A DNA stretch of 64,000 nt from JACCZX01 sp038216465 (GCA_038216465.1 JBBQQC010000009.1:1-64000), one strand, 5' to 3'; shown: positions 7,749 to 17,060, numbered from the stretch's first letter. The notes: generated by a model not told the origin, from the sequence alone. A program made the numbers and translations.

Positions 7749-9287
7749 TTGCTCCGCGCCCTCGTCACCGTCAGCGGCCTGACTCTCGCGTCCCGCGTCA
7801 CCGGGTTGGCGCGCGACATGCTGATTTCGCGCATTTTCGGCGTCAGCGCCGAGACTGACGCGTTTAACGTCGCGTTCCGCATCCCCAACTTGTTGCGCCG
7901 AATGTTTGCCGAGGGCGCATTTCAGCAGGCGTTCGTGCCGATGCTAGCCGACGTTCGCAATCGCGACGACGCGGGGACGCCGGCGTTCGTCGGTCGAATG
8001 GCGTCAGCACTATTCTGGGTGCTGCTTGTGGTCTCAATGCTGGGCGTCATCGCGGCCCCCGCACTCGTGTGGTTGATTGCGTCCGGTCTGGCTCGCAACC
8101 CCGGTGCCTTCGAGCTGGCAACCGTGATGACGCGCTGGATGTTTCCTTACATCCTATTCATGTCGCTGGTCGCGCTCGCGGCGGGAGTACTGAACACGCA
8201 TCGCCGCTTTGCCGTACCGGCGGTGACGCCGGTGTTGCTCAATGTTTCATTCATCGCTTGTGCGCTTCTGCTGGCGCCGCAACTGCAGCGGCCTATCATG
8301 GCACTTGCGTTTGCCGTCGTCATCGGCGGCGTGCTGCAGCTGGCGATGCAGCTTGCGGCGTTGCGCTCGATCGGCCTCGGCGTTCGCTGGTCGTCGCCGC
8401 TGATTGCATTTCGCGATCCTGACGTGCGTCGCGTCGGCGGCCTGATGGTGCCGGCGCTGTTTGCCGTATCGGTGGCCCAGATCAGCATCATCATCAACAC
8501 CAACATCGCGTCGCACCTGGCGACCGGCAGCGTCACCTGGCTTGCATTTGCCGACCGATTGATGGAGTTTCCGACTGCGCTGCTTGGCGTGGCGCTCGGC
8601 ACGGTGCTGTTGCCGAGCCTGTCGGCGGCGTTCGCAGCGCGACGCGTCGAAGAGTATTCGCACCTGCTCGACTGGGGACTGCGGCTGGTGTTCTTGCTCG
8701 CGCTGCCGGCGGCGGTTGGCCTGGGCCTGACCGCACAGGGCATCGTCTCAGTGTTGTTTCAGGGGCGCGAGTTCACCGCTTTGGACGTACGTCAAACTTC
8801 TTTGGCGGTTGTCGGTTACTCGGTCGGCCTGCTGGGATTGATTGCAGTAAAGATCCTTGCGCCCGGTTTCTACGCGCAGAAGAACATTCGCACGCCGGTG
8901 AAAATCGCGATCGTCGTGCTGATCGCGACGCAGGTCGCGAACCTGCTACTGGTCCCGCTGTTCGCGCACGCCGGGCTTGCGTTATCGGTCGGACTCGGCG
9001 CTTGTGCCAATGCACTCGCGCTTTTCTTCGGGCTCAAGAGACGAGACCTTTATCAGCCAGCTTCCGGTTGGGCTTGGTTTGTTGCGCGACTCGCGATCGC
9101 GCTCGTCGTGCTCGCCGGCATCCTGTGGGCGGCGCAGCTGCCTTTCGATTGGCCTGCGATGCAGGGCGCGCCGTGGCAGCGCGCCGGATGGCTAGCTGCA
9201 GTAATCAGTGTCGCAACGCTGGGCTACTTCGCTGCTCTGCTTGCGCTCGGATTCCGGATGCGCGATTTTCGCGTACGCCGCGGCTAG
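7749..9287 (+). CDS. murJ: Lipid II flippase MurJ
   Basis: Flips the peptidoglycan precursor lipid II across the inner membrane. The 512-residue protein begins LLRALVTVSGLTLASRVTGL and contains the family's ARDMLISRIFG and AFNVAFRIPNLLRRMFAEGA stretches, with about 14 hydrophobic segments, matching the MurJ/MVF family length. The most plausible start is the TTG at 7749. The nearby ATG at 7732 is in another frame, and no upstream in-frame ATG exists, so the start codon is unusual and the exact start is less certain. It diverges from rpsT and converges on the Mpo1-like gene, overlapping its end by 4 nt. Confidence 0.93.
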   Translation: MLRALVTVSGLTLASRVTGLARDMLISRIFGVSAETDAFNVAFRIPNLLRRMFAEGAFQQAFVPMLADVRNRDDAGTPAFVGRMASALFWVLLVVSMLGVIAAPALVWLIASGLARNPGAFELATVMTRWMFPYILFMSLVALAAGVLNTHRRFAVPAVTPVLLNVSFIACALLLAPQLQRPIMALAFAVVIGGVLQLAMQLAALRSIGLGVRWSSPLIAFRDPDVRRVGGLMVPALFAVSVAQISIIINTNIASHLATGSVTWLAFADRLMEFPTALLGVALGTVLLPSLSAAFAARRVEEYSHLLDWGLRLVFLLALPAAVGLGLTAQGIVSVLFQGREFTALDVRQTSLAVVGYSVGLLGLIAVKILAPGFYAQKNIRTPVKIAIVVLIATQVANLLLVPLFAHAGLALSVGLGACANALALFFGLKRRDLYQPASGWAWFVARLAIALVVLAGILWAAQLPFDWPAMQGAPWQRAGWLAAVISVATLGYFAALLALGFRMRDFRVRRG

Positions 9288-9790
9288 CCAGGCTCGGAGC
9301 GCGCGGCCAATTGCTCCATGCGCTCGGCGACGTCGCGCTTGTAGCCGAATGCGAAGAACACTTCGGCCATCAGGAAGATCGGTGCGATGAACACCTGAAA
9401 GAAATTGTCCGTCAGCGCCGGTTTTTTGCCTTCGAATACATGCCCCACCAGTTGCAGCGCCCAGCCGCCAATAAAAGTCGCGGCAAAAATAACCAGCGCC
9501 GGCCGCGCCCCTTCGCTCGCCACGCCGTGTGCTACCACCAGCAGCACCGCAACGAACAGCGTCATTGCGGCGGCCAGCACGGCGTCGAGCCGGAAGTAAT
9601 AGACCAGCACCGCGATCGCAAGCACCGTCGCTGCCGAGATTGAGAACCCGCCGAGCTCGACCCGCAATAGGGCGAGTAGTACGAACAGCGAAAACATGAT
9701 TAGCGGAACGCCGACAAAATGCGTAAGCCGGTTCTTTGGATTGCGGTGATAGCGCAGGTAGACCGACATTTGCTCTTCGAGCGTTTTCAT
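9284..9790 (-). CDS. Mpo1-like / DUF962 membrane protein
   Basis: A 168-residue membrane protein of the YGL010w/Mpo1 family, whose yeast member is an Fe(II)-dependent dioxygenase that shortens 2-hydroxy fatty acids. The N-terminus carries the conserved YHRNPKNRLTHFVGVP histidine motif (about residues 14-29), and a second motif GHVFEGKKPAL lies near residue 115. These histidines are the presumed iron ligands. Four to five hydrophobic helices lie between and after them. The bacterial substrate is not established. It is convergent with murJ (4-nt overlap) and 23 nt downstream of the peroxiredoxin gene on the same strand, so likely co-transcribed with it. Confidence 0.82.
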   Translation of the reverse strand: MKTLEEQMSVYLRYHRNPKNRLTHFVGVPLIMFSLFVLLALLRVELGGFSISAATVLAIAVLVYYFRLDAVLAAAMTLFVAVLLVVAHGVASEGARPALVIFAATFIGGWALQLVGHVFEGKKPALTDNFFQVFIAPIFLMAEVFFAFGYKRDVAERMEQLAARSEPG

Positions 9791-9813
9791 GAAACCTCCG
9801 CTGATGGTGGTCG

Positions 9814-10320
9814 TCAGTTCATCTGTTTCAGCATCGTATCGGCATCGCTCACTTCAAATTTGCCGGCGCCCTCGACGTTCAGCGACTTGACGACCCCATT
9901 GTCGACCAGCATCGAGAAACGCTGGCTGCGTACGCCCATTCCGCGCGCTGTCAGATCGAAGTCGAGTCCGAGTTTTTTCGTGTACGCCGCGGACCCGTCG
10001 GCCATCATGCGCACCTTGCCGCCGGTTTTCTGGTCGCGTCCCCAGGCACCCATCACGAACGGGTCGTTGACCGACACACACCACACTTCGTCCACGCCCT
10101 TGGCTTTCAGCGCGCCGAGTTGCTGCACGTAACCCGGCACGTGTTTGGCTGAGCAGGTCGGGGTGAACGCACCCGGCAGGCCGAAGATGACGATCTTCTT
10201 GCCCTTGGTCATGTCCTGGACTTTGAACGTGTTGGGTCCGAGCGAACAGCCTTCGGTTTCGGTCTCAACGAATTCCTGCAGTTCGCCGTCGGGCAGTTTG
10301 TCGCCGACTTTAATTGTCAT
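9814..10320 (-). CDS. Peroxiredoxin, Prx5 type
   Basis: Thiol peroxidase reducing hydrogen and organic peroxides. The 168-residue protein has the Prx5-class active site LPGAFTPTCSAKHVPGY, with peroxidatic Cys56, and the downstream VSVNDPFVMGAWG typical of the group. There is no fused glutaredoxin domain, so the reductant is supplied in trans. An additional cysteine occurs at residue 25 (EGCSLG) and another near residue 81 (EVWCVSVN). The ATG at 10320 has a strong Shine-Dalgarno (AGGAAG). Likely upstream partner of the Mpo1-like gene. Confidence 0.92.
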   Translation of the reverse strand: MTIKVGDKLPDGELQEFVETETEGCSLGPNTFKVQDMTKGKKIVIFGLPGAFTPTCSAKHVPGYVQQLGALKAKGVDEVWCVSVNDPFVMGAWGRDQKTGGKVRMMADGSAAYTKKLGLDFDLTARGMGVRSQRFSMLVDNGVVKSLNVEGAGKFEVSDADTMLKQMN

Positions 10321-10373
10321 AGTTTTGCTTCCTGTAAGAGCGGTTAATTAGAAAGTCTACCGCGCACGCTGGC

Positions 10374-12161
10374 TCAGTCTCCCAACGCAATGCCTTCGCG
10401 GCGCGGATCCGCGCCGCCAGCCCAAGCCCACGCACCGGTCGGCAGCCGCACGCGCACGATTCCTTGCAAGCCGCTCCCCATATCGACCTCGCGTACATCG
10501 TGGCCGCGCGCCTTCAGAGCTTCGACCAGCTGCGGGGCGAACATTCCGCGCTCCAGCTCGGTGGGGCCATTACGTGAACCGAAGTTCGGCAGCGAAATCG
10601 CCTGCTGCACATCAAGATTCCAATCGAGCACGCCGACCAGTACCTTGGCTACGTATCCGATGATCTGCGACCCGCCGGGGGAACCAACCGTACCGACCAG
10701 CTGACCGCTGGCGCGATCGAAGATCAGTGACGGTGCCATCGAGCTGCGCGGCCGCTTGCCTGCCTGTACCCGGTTGGCGATCGGCAATCCAGCGGCTGTC
10801 GGCGCAAAGGAAAAGTCGGTCAGTTCGTTGTTCAACAGGAAACCGCGCACCATCAAGCGGGAACCGAACACGTCTTCGATCGTCGTCGTCATCGACAATG
10901 CATTGCCGAAACTGTCGACCACCGAGATGTGCGATGTGGCGGTCTTGTGCGGCGACGTGTCCTCCGCGGCGGATGCCTGCGTACCTGGCGGCACGCCCGG
11001 CTTTGCAACACCCATGCTGCGGTCGCTGATCAGCTGCGCGCGCTGCTTCAGATACGCGGCGTCGAGCAGGCCGGCAACGTTGACTTTGACAAAGTCGCCG
11101 TCGGCGACGTACAGCGCGCGATCGGCGAACGCCAGGCGGCCGGCTTCGGCAAACAGGTGCACCGCATCGGGCTGCGGTTCTGGTTTGCCGTTCACGGTAG
11201 CTGGTGGCACCACCGAAATATTGCGCGACGCGAAAATGCCTAGCATTTGCGCGATGGCGATGCCGCCCGACGAAGGTGGCGGAAAACCGCATACTCGCCA
11301 TTGCTTGTAGTCGGTGCATATCGGCTCGCGCTGCTTGACCTGGTACGAGGCAAAGTCACTGACTGCAAGCAGACCCGCGTTGGGATGCGAACGAACGGCC
11401 TTAACGATGTCCGCCGGTATATCACCGCTGTAAAGCGCGTTCGGATTGGCTGCGATTGCACGCAACGTTGCGGCCAGTGCCGGATTTTTCATCGGCGTGC
11501 CGACTGCCTTCGCAGTACCGTCGGCGTTGTAGAAATAGGCGGCCGCCGCGGCGTCGTTCTTCAGATATTTCTCGCCGGCAAGCTGCATGTTGACCCGCGT
11601 CGACATTGCAAAACCGTTTTCCGCCAACCGGATCGCGGGCTCGAACAAGCGCGCCCACGGCAATTTCCCGTGCTGCTGGTGCGCGACCTCGAGCATCCGC
11701 ACGGCGCCCGGTGTACCCACCGAACGGCCGCCAACGACAGCGTCGTAGAACGGCATTGCTTTGCCATCGGGGAGCAGAAACAGCTTTTCGTCGGCTGCCA
11801 TCGGTGCGGTTTCACGGCCGTCATACGCGGCGACACGACGGCCATCCCAGTGCATCAGAAAGGCGCCGCCGCCGACACCCGAGCTTTGCGGTTCCACCAG
11901 CGTCAGCACCATTTGAATTGCAATTGCCGCATCGACTGCGCTGCCACCGGCGCGCAAGATCTCACGGCCCGCCTCGGTGGCTAGCGGATTGGCCGAAGCG
12001 GCCATGTGTCGCGTCGCGGTGACGCTGTTCAGCCCCGCCCTGAATGCCGACGAAGCTTCCGGCTGTGACGGACGGTCATCCGGCGCCGCGCACGCCGCGA
12101 GCAACACCGCGGCAATCAGCAATCCGAGCTTGTTTTCGATGCGCATCGCCTCTCGCGTCAC
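10374..12161 (-). CDS. ggt: Gamma-glutamyltransferase, lipoprotein-type
   Basis: Hydrolyses or transfers the gamma-glutamyl group of glutathione and related peptides outside the cytoplasm. The proenzyme self-cleaves into two subunits at a threonine. In this 595-residue protein the nucleophile is probably Thr409 in KTATSHISVVDSFGN, aligning with the TTH of E. coli Ggt. SGVGGGAFLMHW (about 94-105) and PPPSSGG are further family motifs. The N-terminus has a lipobox (LLAACAAP), suggesting a membrane-anchored lipoprotein. The first ATG at 12161 overlaps the upstream dehydrogenase stop in an ATGA; an alternative ATG at 12146 lies directly before the hydrophobic signal and may be the true start. Confidence 0.92.
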   Translation of the reverse strand: MTREAMRIENKLGLLIAAVLLAACAAPDDRPSQPEASSAFRAGLNSVTATRHMAASANPLATEAGREILRAGGSAVDAAIAIQMVLTLVEPQSSGVGGGAFLMHWDGRRVAAYDGRETAPMAADEKLFLLPDGKAMPFYDAVVGGRSVGTPGAVRMLEVAHQQHGKLPWARLFEPAIRLAENGFAMSTRVNMQLAGEKYLKNDAAAAAYFYNADGTAKAVGTPMKNPALAATLRAIAANPNALYSGDIPADIVKAVRSHPNAGLLAVSDFASYQVKQREPICTDYKQWRVCGFPPPSSGGIAIAQMLGIFASRNISVVPPATVNGKPEPQPDAVHLFAEAGRLAFADRALYVADGDFVKVNVAGLLDAAYLKQRAQLISDRSMGVAKPGVPPGTQASAAEDTSPHKTATSHISVVDSFGNALSMTTTIEDVFGSRLMVRGFLLNNELTDFSFAPTAAGLPIANRVQAGKRPRSSMAPSLIFDRASGQLVGTVGSPGGSQIIGYVAKVLVGVLDWNLDVQQAISLPNFGSRNGPTELERGMFAPQLVEALKARGHDVREVDMGSGLQGIVRVRLPTGAWAWAGGADPRREGIALGD

Positions 12162-12922
12162 TTTGGCGCCAGGCGAATCGCGCCGTCGAGGCGAATCGTT
12201 TCGCCATTGAGCATCACATTCTCGATGATATGTTTGGCGAGTGCGGCGTATTCATCGGGACTGCCCAGGCGCGATGGAAACGGCGGCTGTTTAGCGAGCG
12301 CATCTTGCACCTCCTGTGGCATGCCAAGCAACATCGGCGTCGCGAAAAGGCCGGGTGCGATCGTCATGCAGCGAATGCCCTGGCGCGCGAGATCGCGCGC
12401 AATCGGCAGCGTCATGCCGACCACGCCGCCCTTTGAGGCCGCGTAGGCCGCCTGGCCGATCTGCCCGTCGTAGGCCGCGACCGACGCCGTGTTGACCAGC
12501 ACGCCGCGCTCGCCGTCCGCGGTCGGATCAAGCTTCGACATCGCGTCGGCCGCGACACGAATCATGTTGAACGTACCGATCAGGTTGATGCCGATCACGC
12601 GCGCAAAGGCGGCAAGCGCATGCGGGCCTTCCTTGCCTACCGTTTTTTCGGCAATCGCGATACCCGCGCAGTTGACCAACCCACGCAGCGCGCCGAGCGA
12701 CTGCGCCGCTGAGACCGCGGACCGGGCGTCCTCTTCGCGCGTGACATCACAGCGGACGAAGCGCGCAGCGGCGCCGAGCTCGCGTGCCAGCGCTTCGCCC
12801 TTGTCGGCCTGCACGTCGGCAATGATGGCGCGTCCGCCGCCGGCAACGATCATGCGCGACACAGCGCCACCTAGTCCGGATGCACCGCCAGTGACGACAA
12901 ACGCGTTGTTGTTGACTTGCAC
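12158..12922 (-). CDS. SDR family 3-hydroxyacyl-CoA dehydrogenase (HSD10-like)
   Basis: NAD-dependent short-chain dehydrogenase of 254 residues. It resembles type-2 3-hydroxyacyl-CoA / 2-methyl-3-hydroxybutyryl-CoA dehydrogenases, which act in fatty-acid and isoleucine breakdown. Visible elements are the nucleotide loop VTGGASGLGGAVS (10-22), NCAGIA near residue 84, the catalytic serine in NTASVAAYDG and the YAASKGG catalytic Tyr/Lys pair, and PGLFATPML. The insertion around EKTVGKEGPHAL after NCAGIA is characteristic of the HSD10 group. It is translationally coupled (ATGA) to ggt downstream, an unexpected pairing with no obvious metabolic reason. Confidence 0.85.
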   Translation of the reverse strand: MQVNNNAFVVTGGASGLGGAVSRMIVAGGGRAIIADVQADKGEALARELGAAARFVRCDVTREEDARSAVSAAQSLGALRGLVNCAGIAIAEKTVGKEGPHALAAFARVIGINLIGTFNMIRVAADAMSKLDPTADGERGVLVNTASVAAYDGQIGQAAYAASKGGVVGMTLPIARDLARQGIRCMTIAPGLFATPMLLGMPQEVQDALAKQPPFPSRLGSPDEYAALAKHIIENVMLNGETIRLDGAIRLAPK

Positions 12923-12963
12923 GACTCCTCCCGCGGACGCAGGATTCTAGAGTCAGGCTGTGA

Positions 12964-13416
12964 TCAGCGGAACGTGCAACTCGCGAACAGCCAGAGGGTG
13001 CCGTTAATTCCGCTGTCGCCGCTCGATTTGGTGCGGGCACGCACCATCGGCAACTGACACTTGTCGGCGCTGAACCCGGCTGAGTTCATAAAGCCACGCA
13101 TCGTCTCCGAAGGCACGCCGACGCGAAACTTCGGACGCGTGTATTCGCCGGTGCTGGTGGCGCGCGGTTCTTCCAGCTGAACCGCAGTGTCAATCCAATT
13201 CGAGCCGGACGACGGTGAGAATGAGCGTGCCGAGGCTCGTGCTGGCGTGGCCGGAACGAAAAGCGCGCTCGAGCTGGCGTCGGTGCGATGGACCGCGGTC
13301 GTCTTGTCCGGCGGTACATCCAGCCGCAATTGCGCCGCGCATGGCAGCGCTGTCACGACCAGTGCTAGGCCGGCCAGTCGAGCAATCAGCGGTTTCAATG
13401 GGCGGAAACGCGGCAC
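12964..13416 (-). CDS. Small secreted protein of unknown function
   Basis: I do not recognise this 150-residue protein. The start is a GTG at 13416 with a good Shine-Dalgarno (GAGGGA). The N-terminus PLIARLAGLALVVTALPCAAQ is a clear signal peptide. The mature part is rich in Ser, Thr, Arg and Pro and has a short C-terminal region with two cysteines (ADKCQLPM and FASCTFR) that could form a disulfide in the periplasm. A stretch YTRPKFRVGVPSETMRGFM may be the core of the fold. It stands upstream of the HSD10-like gene on the same strand with a 41-nt gap, so could share its transcript. Confidence 0.65.
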   Translation of the reverse strand: MPRFRPLKPLIARLAGLALVVTALPCAAQLRLDVPPDKTTAVHRTDASSSALFVPATPARASARSFSPSSGSNWIDTAVQLEEPRATSTGEYTRPKFRVGVPSETMRGFMNSAGFSADKCQLPMVRARTKSSGDSGINGTLWLFASCTFR

Positions 13417-13547
13417 GCAGTCCCTCGATCGCTAGCGATCCGTAAGAAGCAATCTGACCTTTTCAACCATCGATGGCAAGTATCCGATTGGATGACGGAT
13501 ACAGAGCGATAGAGCAATTTACGAGCCAGATCAGCACTCTTTCATCG

Positions 13548-14066
13548 TCACGCCGGCGGTGACGCGTCGCCAGCGCCGAGGGCGCGCTGCATGATGACAA
13601 CGTCCACCCAGCGGTCAAACTTGCGACCGACCGACGTCATCACGCCGACATACGAAAAACCGCACGCGCGATGCGCGCCGATCGAGGCGGCGTTGTGGGA
13701 ATCTCCGATCACGGCCAGCATCTGCCGCAGTCCCATCGCTGCACAGCGTTCGATCAACTCGTTAAGCAAAGCCTGGCCGATGCCCAGGCCGATCGTGTCG
13801 GCTGCCACGTAGACCGAGTCTTCGACCGTGCTGCGATAGGCCGCGCGCGGACGAAATTGGTTGGCGTACGCATAGCCGGCGACACGCCCGCCACGCTCCG
13901 CCACCAAGTGCGGAAGGCCGCCTTGCACGACGTCGGCATGACGCGCGCGCATTTGCACCAGGTCGGGTGGCGCAGTCTCGAAGGTGCCGAGACTGTTCAG
14001 CACATGATGCGCATAGATCGCTTGAATAGCCGGCAAATCGTCGTCGACGGTCGCGCGCACGCGCAT
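13548..14066 (-). CDS. GNAT N-acetyltransferase, phosphinothricin-acetyltransferase-like
   Basis: A 172-residue GNAT protein of the Pat/Bar-like group, which acetylates the amino group of glutamate-like compounds such as phosphinothricin or methionine sulfoximine; the true substrate here is unknown. The N-terminus VRATVDDDLPAIQAIYAHHV is typical, followed by TFETAPP, the acetyl-CoA loop region GLGIGQALLNELIERC and the IGDSHNAASIGAHRACGFSY motif. The ATG at 14066 fits the family N-terminus; an ATG at 14102 would overlap hppA. It lies 16 nt after the hppA stop on the same strand, so is probably read from the same transcript. Confidence 0.85.
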   Translation of the reverse strand: MRVRATVDDDLPAIQAIYAHHVLNSLGTFETAPPDLVQMRARHADVVQGGLPHLVAERGGRVAGYAYANQFRPRAAYRSTVEDSVYVAADTIGLGIGQALLNELIERCAAMGLRQMLAVIGDSHNAASIGAHRACGFSYVGVMTSVGRKFDRWVDVVIMQRALGAGDASPPA

Positions 14067-14082
14067 TGCGACCGTCGCTGCG

Positions 14083-16251
14083 TTACTTGGCCGGCGCCAC
14101 AACGGGCGCTGGATTTGCGGGCGCGCCTATCGGCACGCCCTCTTTAATTGCCGGTACCACGATCGGAGTCGGGCTTCCCACCATCGGGTTCCCCCCGTAC
14201 ACGCTTGCAATGATCGGCACGATCAGCAGCGCGACGATGTTGATGATCTTGATCAGCGGGTTGACCGCCGGGCCGGCGGTGTCCTTGTACGGGTCGCCGA
14301 CGGTGTCGCCGGTCACCGCAGCCTTGTGCGCGTCGGATCCCTTGCCACCGTGATGCCCCTCTTCAATGTACTTCTTCGCGTTGTCCCACGCGCCGCCGCC
14401 GGTGGTCATCGAGATCGCGACGAACAGTCCGGTGACGATCGTTCCCATCAGAACCCCACCGAGCGCCGCGGGCCCGAGCAACAATCCGACGATGATCGGC
14501 ACCAGCACCGGTAGCAGCGACGGAATCATCATCTCCTTGATCGCCGAGCTGGTCAGCATGTCGACCGCGCGGCTGTAATCGGGCTTCGCGGTGCCTTCCA
14601 TGATTCCCTTGATGTCTCGAAACTGGCGCCGCACTTCCTCGACCACCGCACCGGCCGCGCGCCCGACAGCTTCCATCGCCATTGCGCCGAACAGGAACGG
14701 AATCAGGCCGCCGATGAAAAGCCCAATGATCACGTTCGGGTTCGACAAGTCGAAGGTCACATTCAGCCCGGCCGCCGCGAGCCCGCCGGTGTAATCGGCG
14801 AACAGCACCAGTGCCGCCAGTGCGGCGGATCCGATCGCGTACCCCTTGGTGACTGCCTTCGTCGTGTTGCCGACCGCGTCGAGCGGATCGGTGACATCGC
14901 GTACTTGTTTCGGCAATCCCGCCATCTCGGCGATGCCGCCGGCGTTGTCGGTAATCGGGCCGTACGCATCGAGCGCGACGATGATGCCCGTCATCGATAG
15001 CATGGCCGTCGCAGCGACAGCGATACCGTACAGCCCGGCGAGCCAATACGAGGTCAGAATCGCCGCGCAAATTGCAAGCACCGGCCACGCGCACGACTTC
15101 ATCGAAACCGCGAGGCCCGCGATGATGTTGGTCGCGTGCCCGGTGGTCGATGCCTGCGCCACATACTTGACCGGCTTGAACTGAGTGCCGGTGTAGTACT
15201 CGGTGATGTAGACCAGCGCAGCAGTCAGCACCAGCCCGACGACGGCGCACAGATACAAGCTCATCACGGTTACTTTGCCCAAAACCGCTGTCGCGATGAC
15301 CGGCCCGAGGATCCAGTCGGTCACCGGATAGAACAGCACCAGCGAAATTACGCCGGCCACCAGCAGTCCGCGATACAGCGCGTTCATGATCTTGCCGCCA
15401 GGGCGGGCTTTGACGAACATGCAGCCGACGATCGACGCCAAGATCGACACGCCTGAAATGACGAGCGGATAAATGATGCCCGCGTCACCGGCGCCGCGGA
15501 AAACGAAGCCACCGACCAGCATGGTCGCGATCACCGTCACTGCGAAGGTCTCGAACAAATCCGCAGCCATGCCGGCGCAATCGCCCACATTGTCGCCGAC
15601 GTTGTCGGCGATCACGGCCGGATTGCGCGGATCGTCCTCCGGAATCCCGGCCTCGACTTTCCCCACGAGATCGGCTCCGACATCCGCGCCCTTGGTAAAA
15701 ATCCCGCCGCCAAGGCGCGCGAAGATCGAGATCAACGAGGCACCGAATGCAAAACCGATCATCGGATGCAGCAGTTCGCGCACGTTCGATGCAGCGTGCG
15801 TGGTACGCAAAACCCAGTAGAAGCCGGCAACGCCGATCAACCCCAGCCCCACCACCAGCAGGCCCGTGATTGCACCGCCGCGAAACGCTACGTTGAGCGC
15901 TGGATTCAGTCCCAGCGTCGCCGCCTGTGCGGTGCGCACGTTGGCGCGCACCGACACGTTCATACCGACGTAGCCGGCGGCGCCCGACAACACGGCGCCG
16001 AGCACAAAGCCGATGGCGGTCCAGGTTCCGAGCTGCGGCACGATGGCAATGATGATCGCCAACACCACTCCGACAATTGCGATGGTTCGATACTGGCGAT
16101 TCAAATACGCCTGCGCGCCTTGTTGTATCGCGGCCGCGATCTCCTGCATTCGAGCATTACCCGCGGGCTGCTTCAGAATCCAGAGAATGGACCACACGCC
16201 GAAGCCCAGGGCCGCGAAGCCGCAGGCGAGCGCGAGTGCCAATCCAGACAT
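14083..16251 (-). CDS. hppA: Membrane-bound proton-translocating pyrophosphatase, K+-independent type
   Basis: Couples hydrolysis of pyrophosphate to proton pumping across the inner membrane. The 722-residue protein has about 16 hydrophobic segments and the substrate-site motifs FTKGADVGADLVGKVEAGIP (185-204) and DNVGDNVGDCAGMAADLFE (216-234). At residues 461-468 it reads GNTTKAVT. The lysine (465) and threonine (468), in place of the Ala and Gly/Ala of K+-dependent enzymes, mark the K+-independent H+-pumping subfamily. The ATG at 16251 has a good Shine-Dalgarno (GGAGAA). It lies 40 nt downstream of adk, and a small acetyltransferase gene follows. Confidence 0.95.
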   Translation of the reverse strand: MSGLALALACGFAALGFGVWSILWILKQPAGNARMQEIAAAIQQGAQAYLNRQYRTIAIVGVVLAIIIAIVPQLGTWTAIGFVLGAVLSGAAGYVGMNVSVRANVRTAQAATLGLNPALNVAFRGGAITGLLVVGLGLIGVAGFYWVLRTTHAASNVRELLHPMIGFAFGASLISIFARLGGGIFTKGADVGADLVGKVEAGIPEDDPRNPAVIADNVGDNVGDCAGMAADLFETFAVTVIATMLVGGFVFRGAGDAGIIYPLVISGVSILASIVGCMFVKARPGGKIMNALYRGLLVAGVISLVLFYPVTDWILGPVIATAVLGKVTVMSLYLCAVVGLVLTAALVYITEYYTGTQFKPVKYVAQASTTGHATNIIAGLAVSMKSCAWPVLAICAAILTSYWLAGLYGIAVAATAMLSMTGIIVALDAYGPITDNAGGIAEMAGLPKQVRDVTDPLDAVGNTTKAVTKGYAIGSAALAALVLFADYTGGLAAAGLNVTFDLSNPNVIIGLFIGGLIPFLFGAMAMEAVGRAAGAVVEEVRRQFRDIKGIMEGTAKPDYSRAVDMLTSSAIKEMMIPSLLPVLVPIIVGLLLGPAALGGVLMGTIVTGLFVAISMTTGGGAWDNAKKYIEEGHHGGKGSDAHKAAVTGDTVGDPYKDTAGPAVNPLIKIINIVALLIVPIIASVYGGNPMVGSPTPIVVPAIKEGVPIGAPANPAPVVAPAK

Positions 16252-16291
16252 GCTGTTCTCCTAGTTAGTAACCGTTATTCTTGAAAACAAT

Positions 16292-16948
16292 TCACGAAGA
16301 CAACGCTGTCGCGATGCGCTGCTTGATCTCGTCGACGCTGCCGACGCCGGAAATGCGCCTGTATTTCGGCGCGGCCGCTCGGCCGCTGGCCGCGAGGTTA
16401 GAGTAATAGCCGACTAACGCGCTGGTTTGGTCCCGATACACGCCCAGCCGCTTGCGCACGGTGTCTTCCTTGTCGTCGTCGCGCTGAATCAACGGCTCCC
16501 CGCTGACGTCGTCCTTTCCTTCGATTCGCGGTGGGTTGAATTTCACGTGATACACGCGGCCACTGCCGGGGTGCACGCGACGCCCGCTCATCCGCTCGAT
16601 GATGTCGCCGTGCGCAACGTCCATTTCCAAAACGTAATCGAGCTTGACGCCGGCGTCGCTCAACGCTTCTGCCTGCGGTAGCGTGCGGGGGAACCCGTCG
16701 AACAGATAGCCGGCGGCCGTGTCGGGCGACCGCAGGCGCTCCTTGACCAGGCCGATGATGATGTCGTCGGACACCAGCGCACCGGTGTCCATCACCTTCT
16801 TGGCGGCGAGGCCCAGTGGCGTGCCCGCGCTGATTGCGGCACGCAGCATGTCCCCGGTCGAAATCTGCGGAATTTTGTAATGCTCCTTGATAAACGCTGC
16901 CTGCGTGCCTTTACCGGCGCCCGGCGGGCCGAGCAGTATCAGTCGCAT
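16292..16948 (-). CDS. adk: Adenylate kinase
   Basis: Interconverts ATP + AMP and 2 ADP. The 218-residue long-form enzyme has the P-loop LLGPPGAGKGTQA (4-16), the AMP site ISTGDMLRAA, DGFPRTLPQAEAL, and a LID region RRVHPGSGRVYHVKFNPP without zinc cysteines. The ATG at 16948 is preceded by GGGGACAG. Transcription runs toward hppA (40-nt gap). In many related genomes adk directly follows kdsB; here a solute-binding protein gene with its own terminator lies between. Confidence 0.96.
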   Translation of the reverse strand: MRLILLGPPGAGKGTQAAFIKEHYKIPQISTGDMLRAAISAGTPLGLAAKKVMDTGALVSDDIIIGLVKERLRSPDTAAGYLFDGFPRTLPQAEALSDAGVKLDYVLEMDVAHGDIIERMSGRRVHPGSGRVYHVKFNPPRIEGKDDVSGEPLIQRDDDKEDTVRKRLGVYRDQTSALVGYYSNLAASGRAAAPKYRRISGVGSVDEIKQRIATALSS

Positions 16949-17033
16949 CGTCTGTCCCCACTCTTGAAACTTGATCTTCTAGTTATGTGCGACTACGCGG
17001 CAAGCGCGCGAGTTTACCGAATTGAACTGGCCA

Positions 17034-17060
17034 AATAAAAAAGGGCCGGCGGACCGGCCC
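17034..17060 (-). terminator. Terminator of the solute-binding-protein gene
   Basis: The minus strand reads GGGCCGG - 4-nt loop - CCGGCCC followed by TTTTTTATT, a strong intrinsic terminator 18 nt after the stop of the upstream gene and before adk. Confidence 0.9.
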
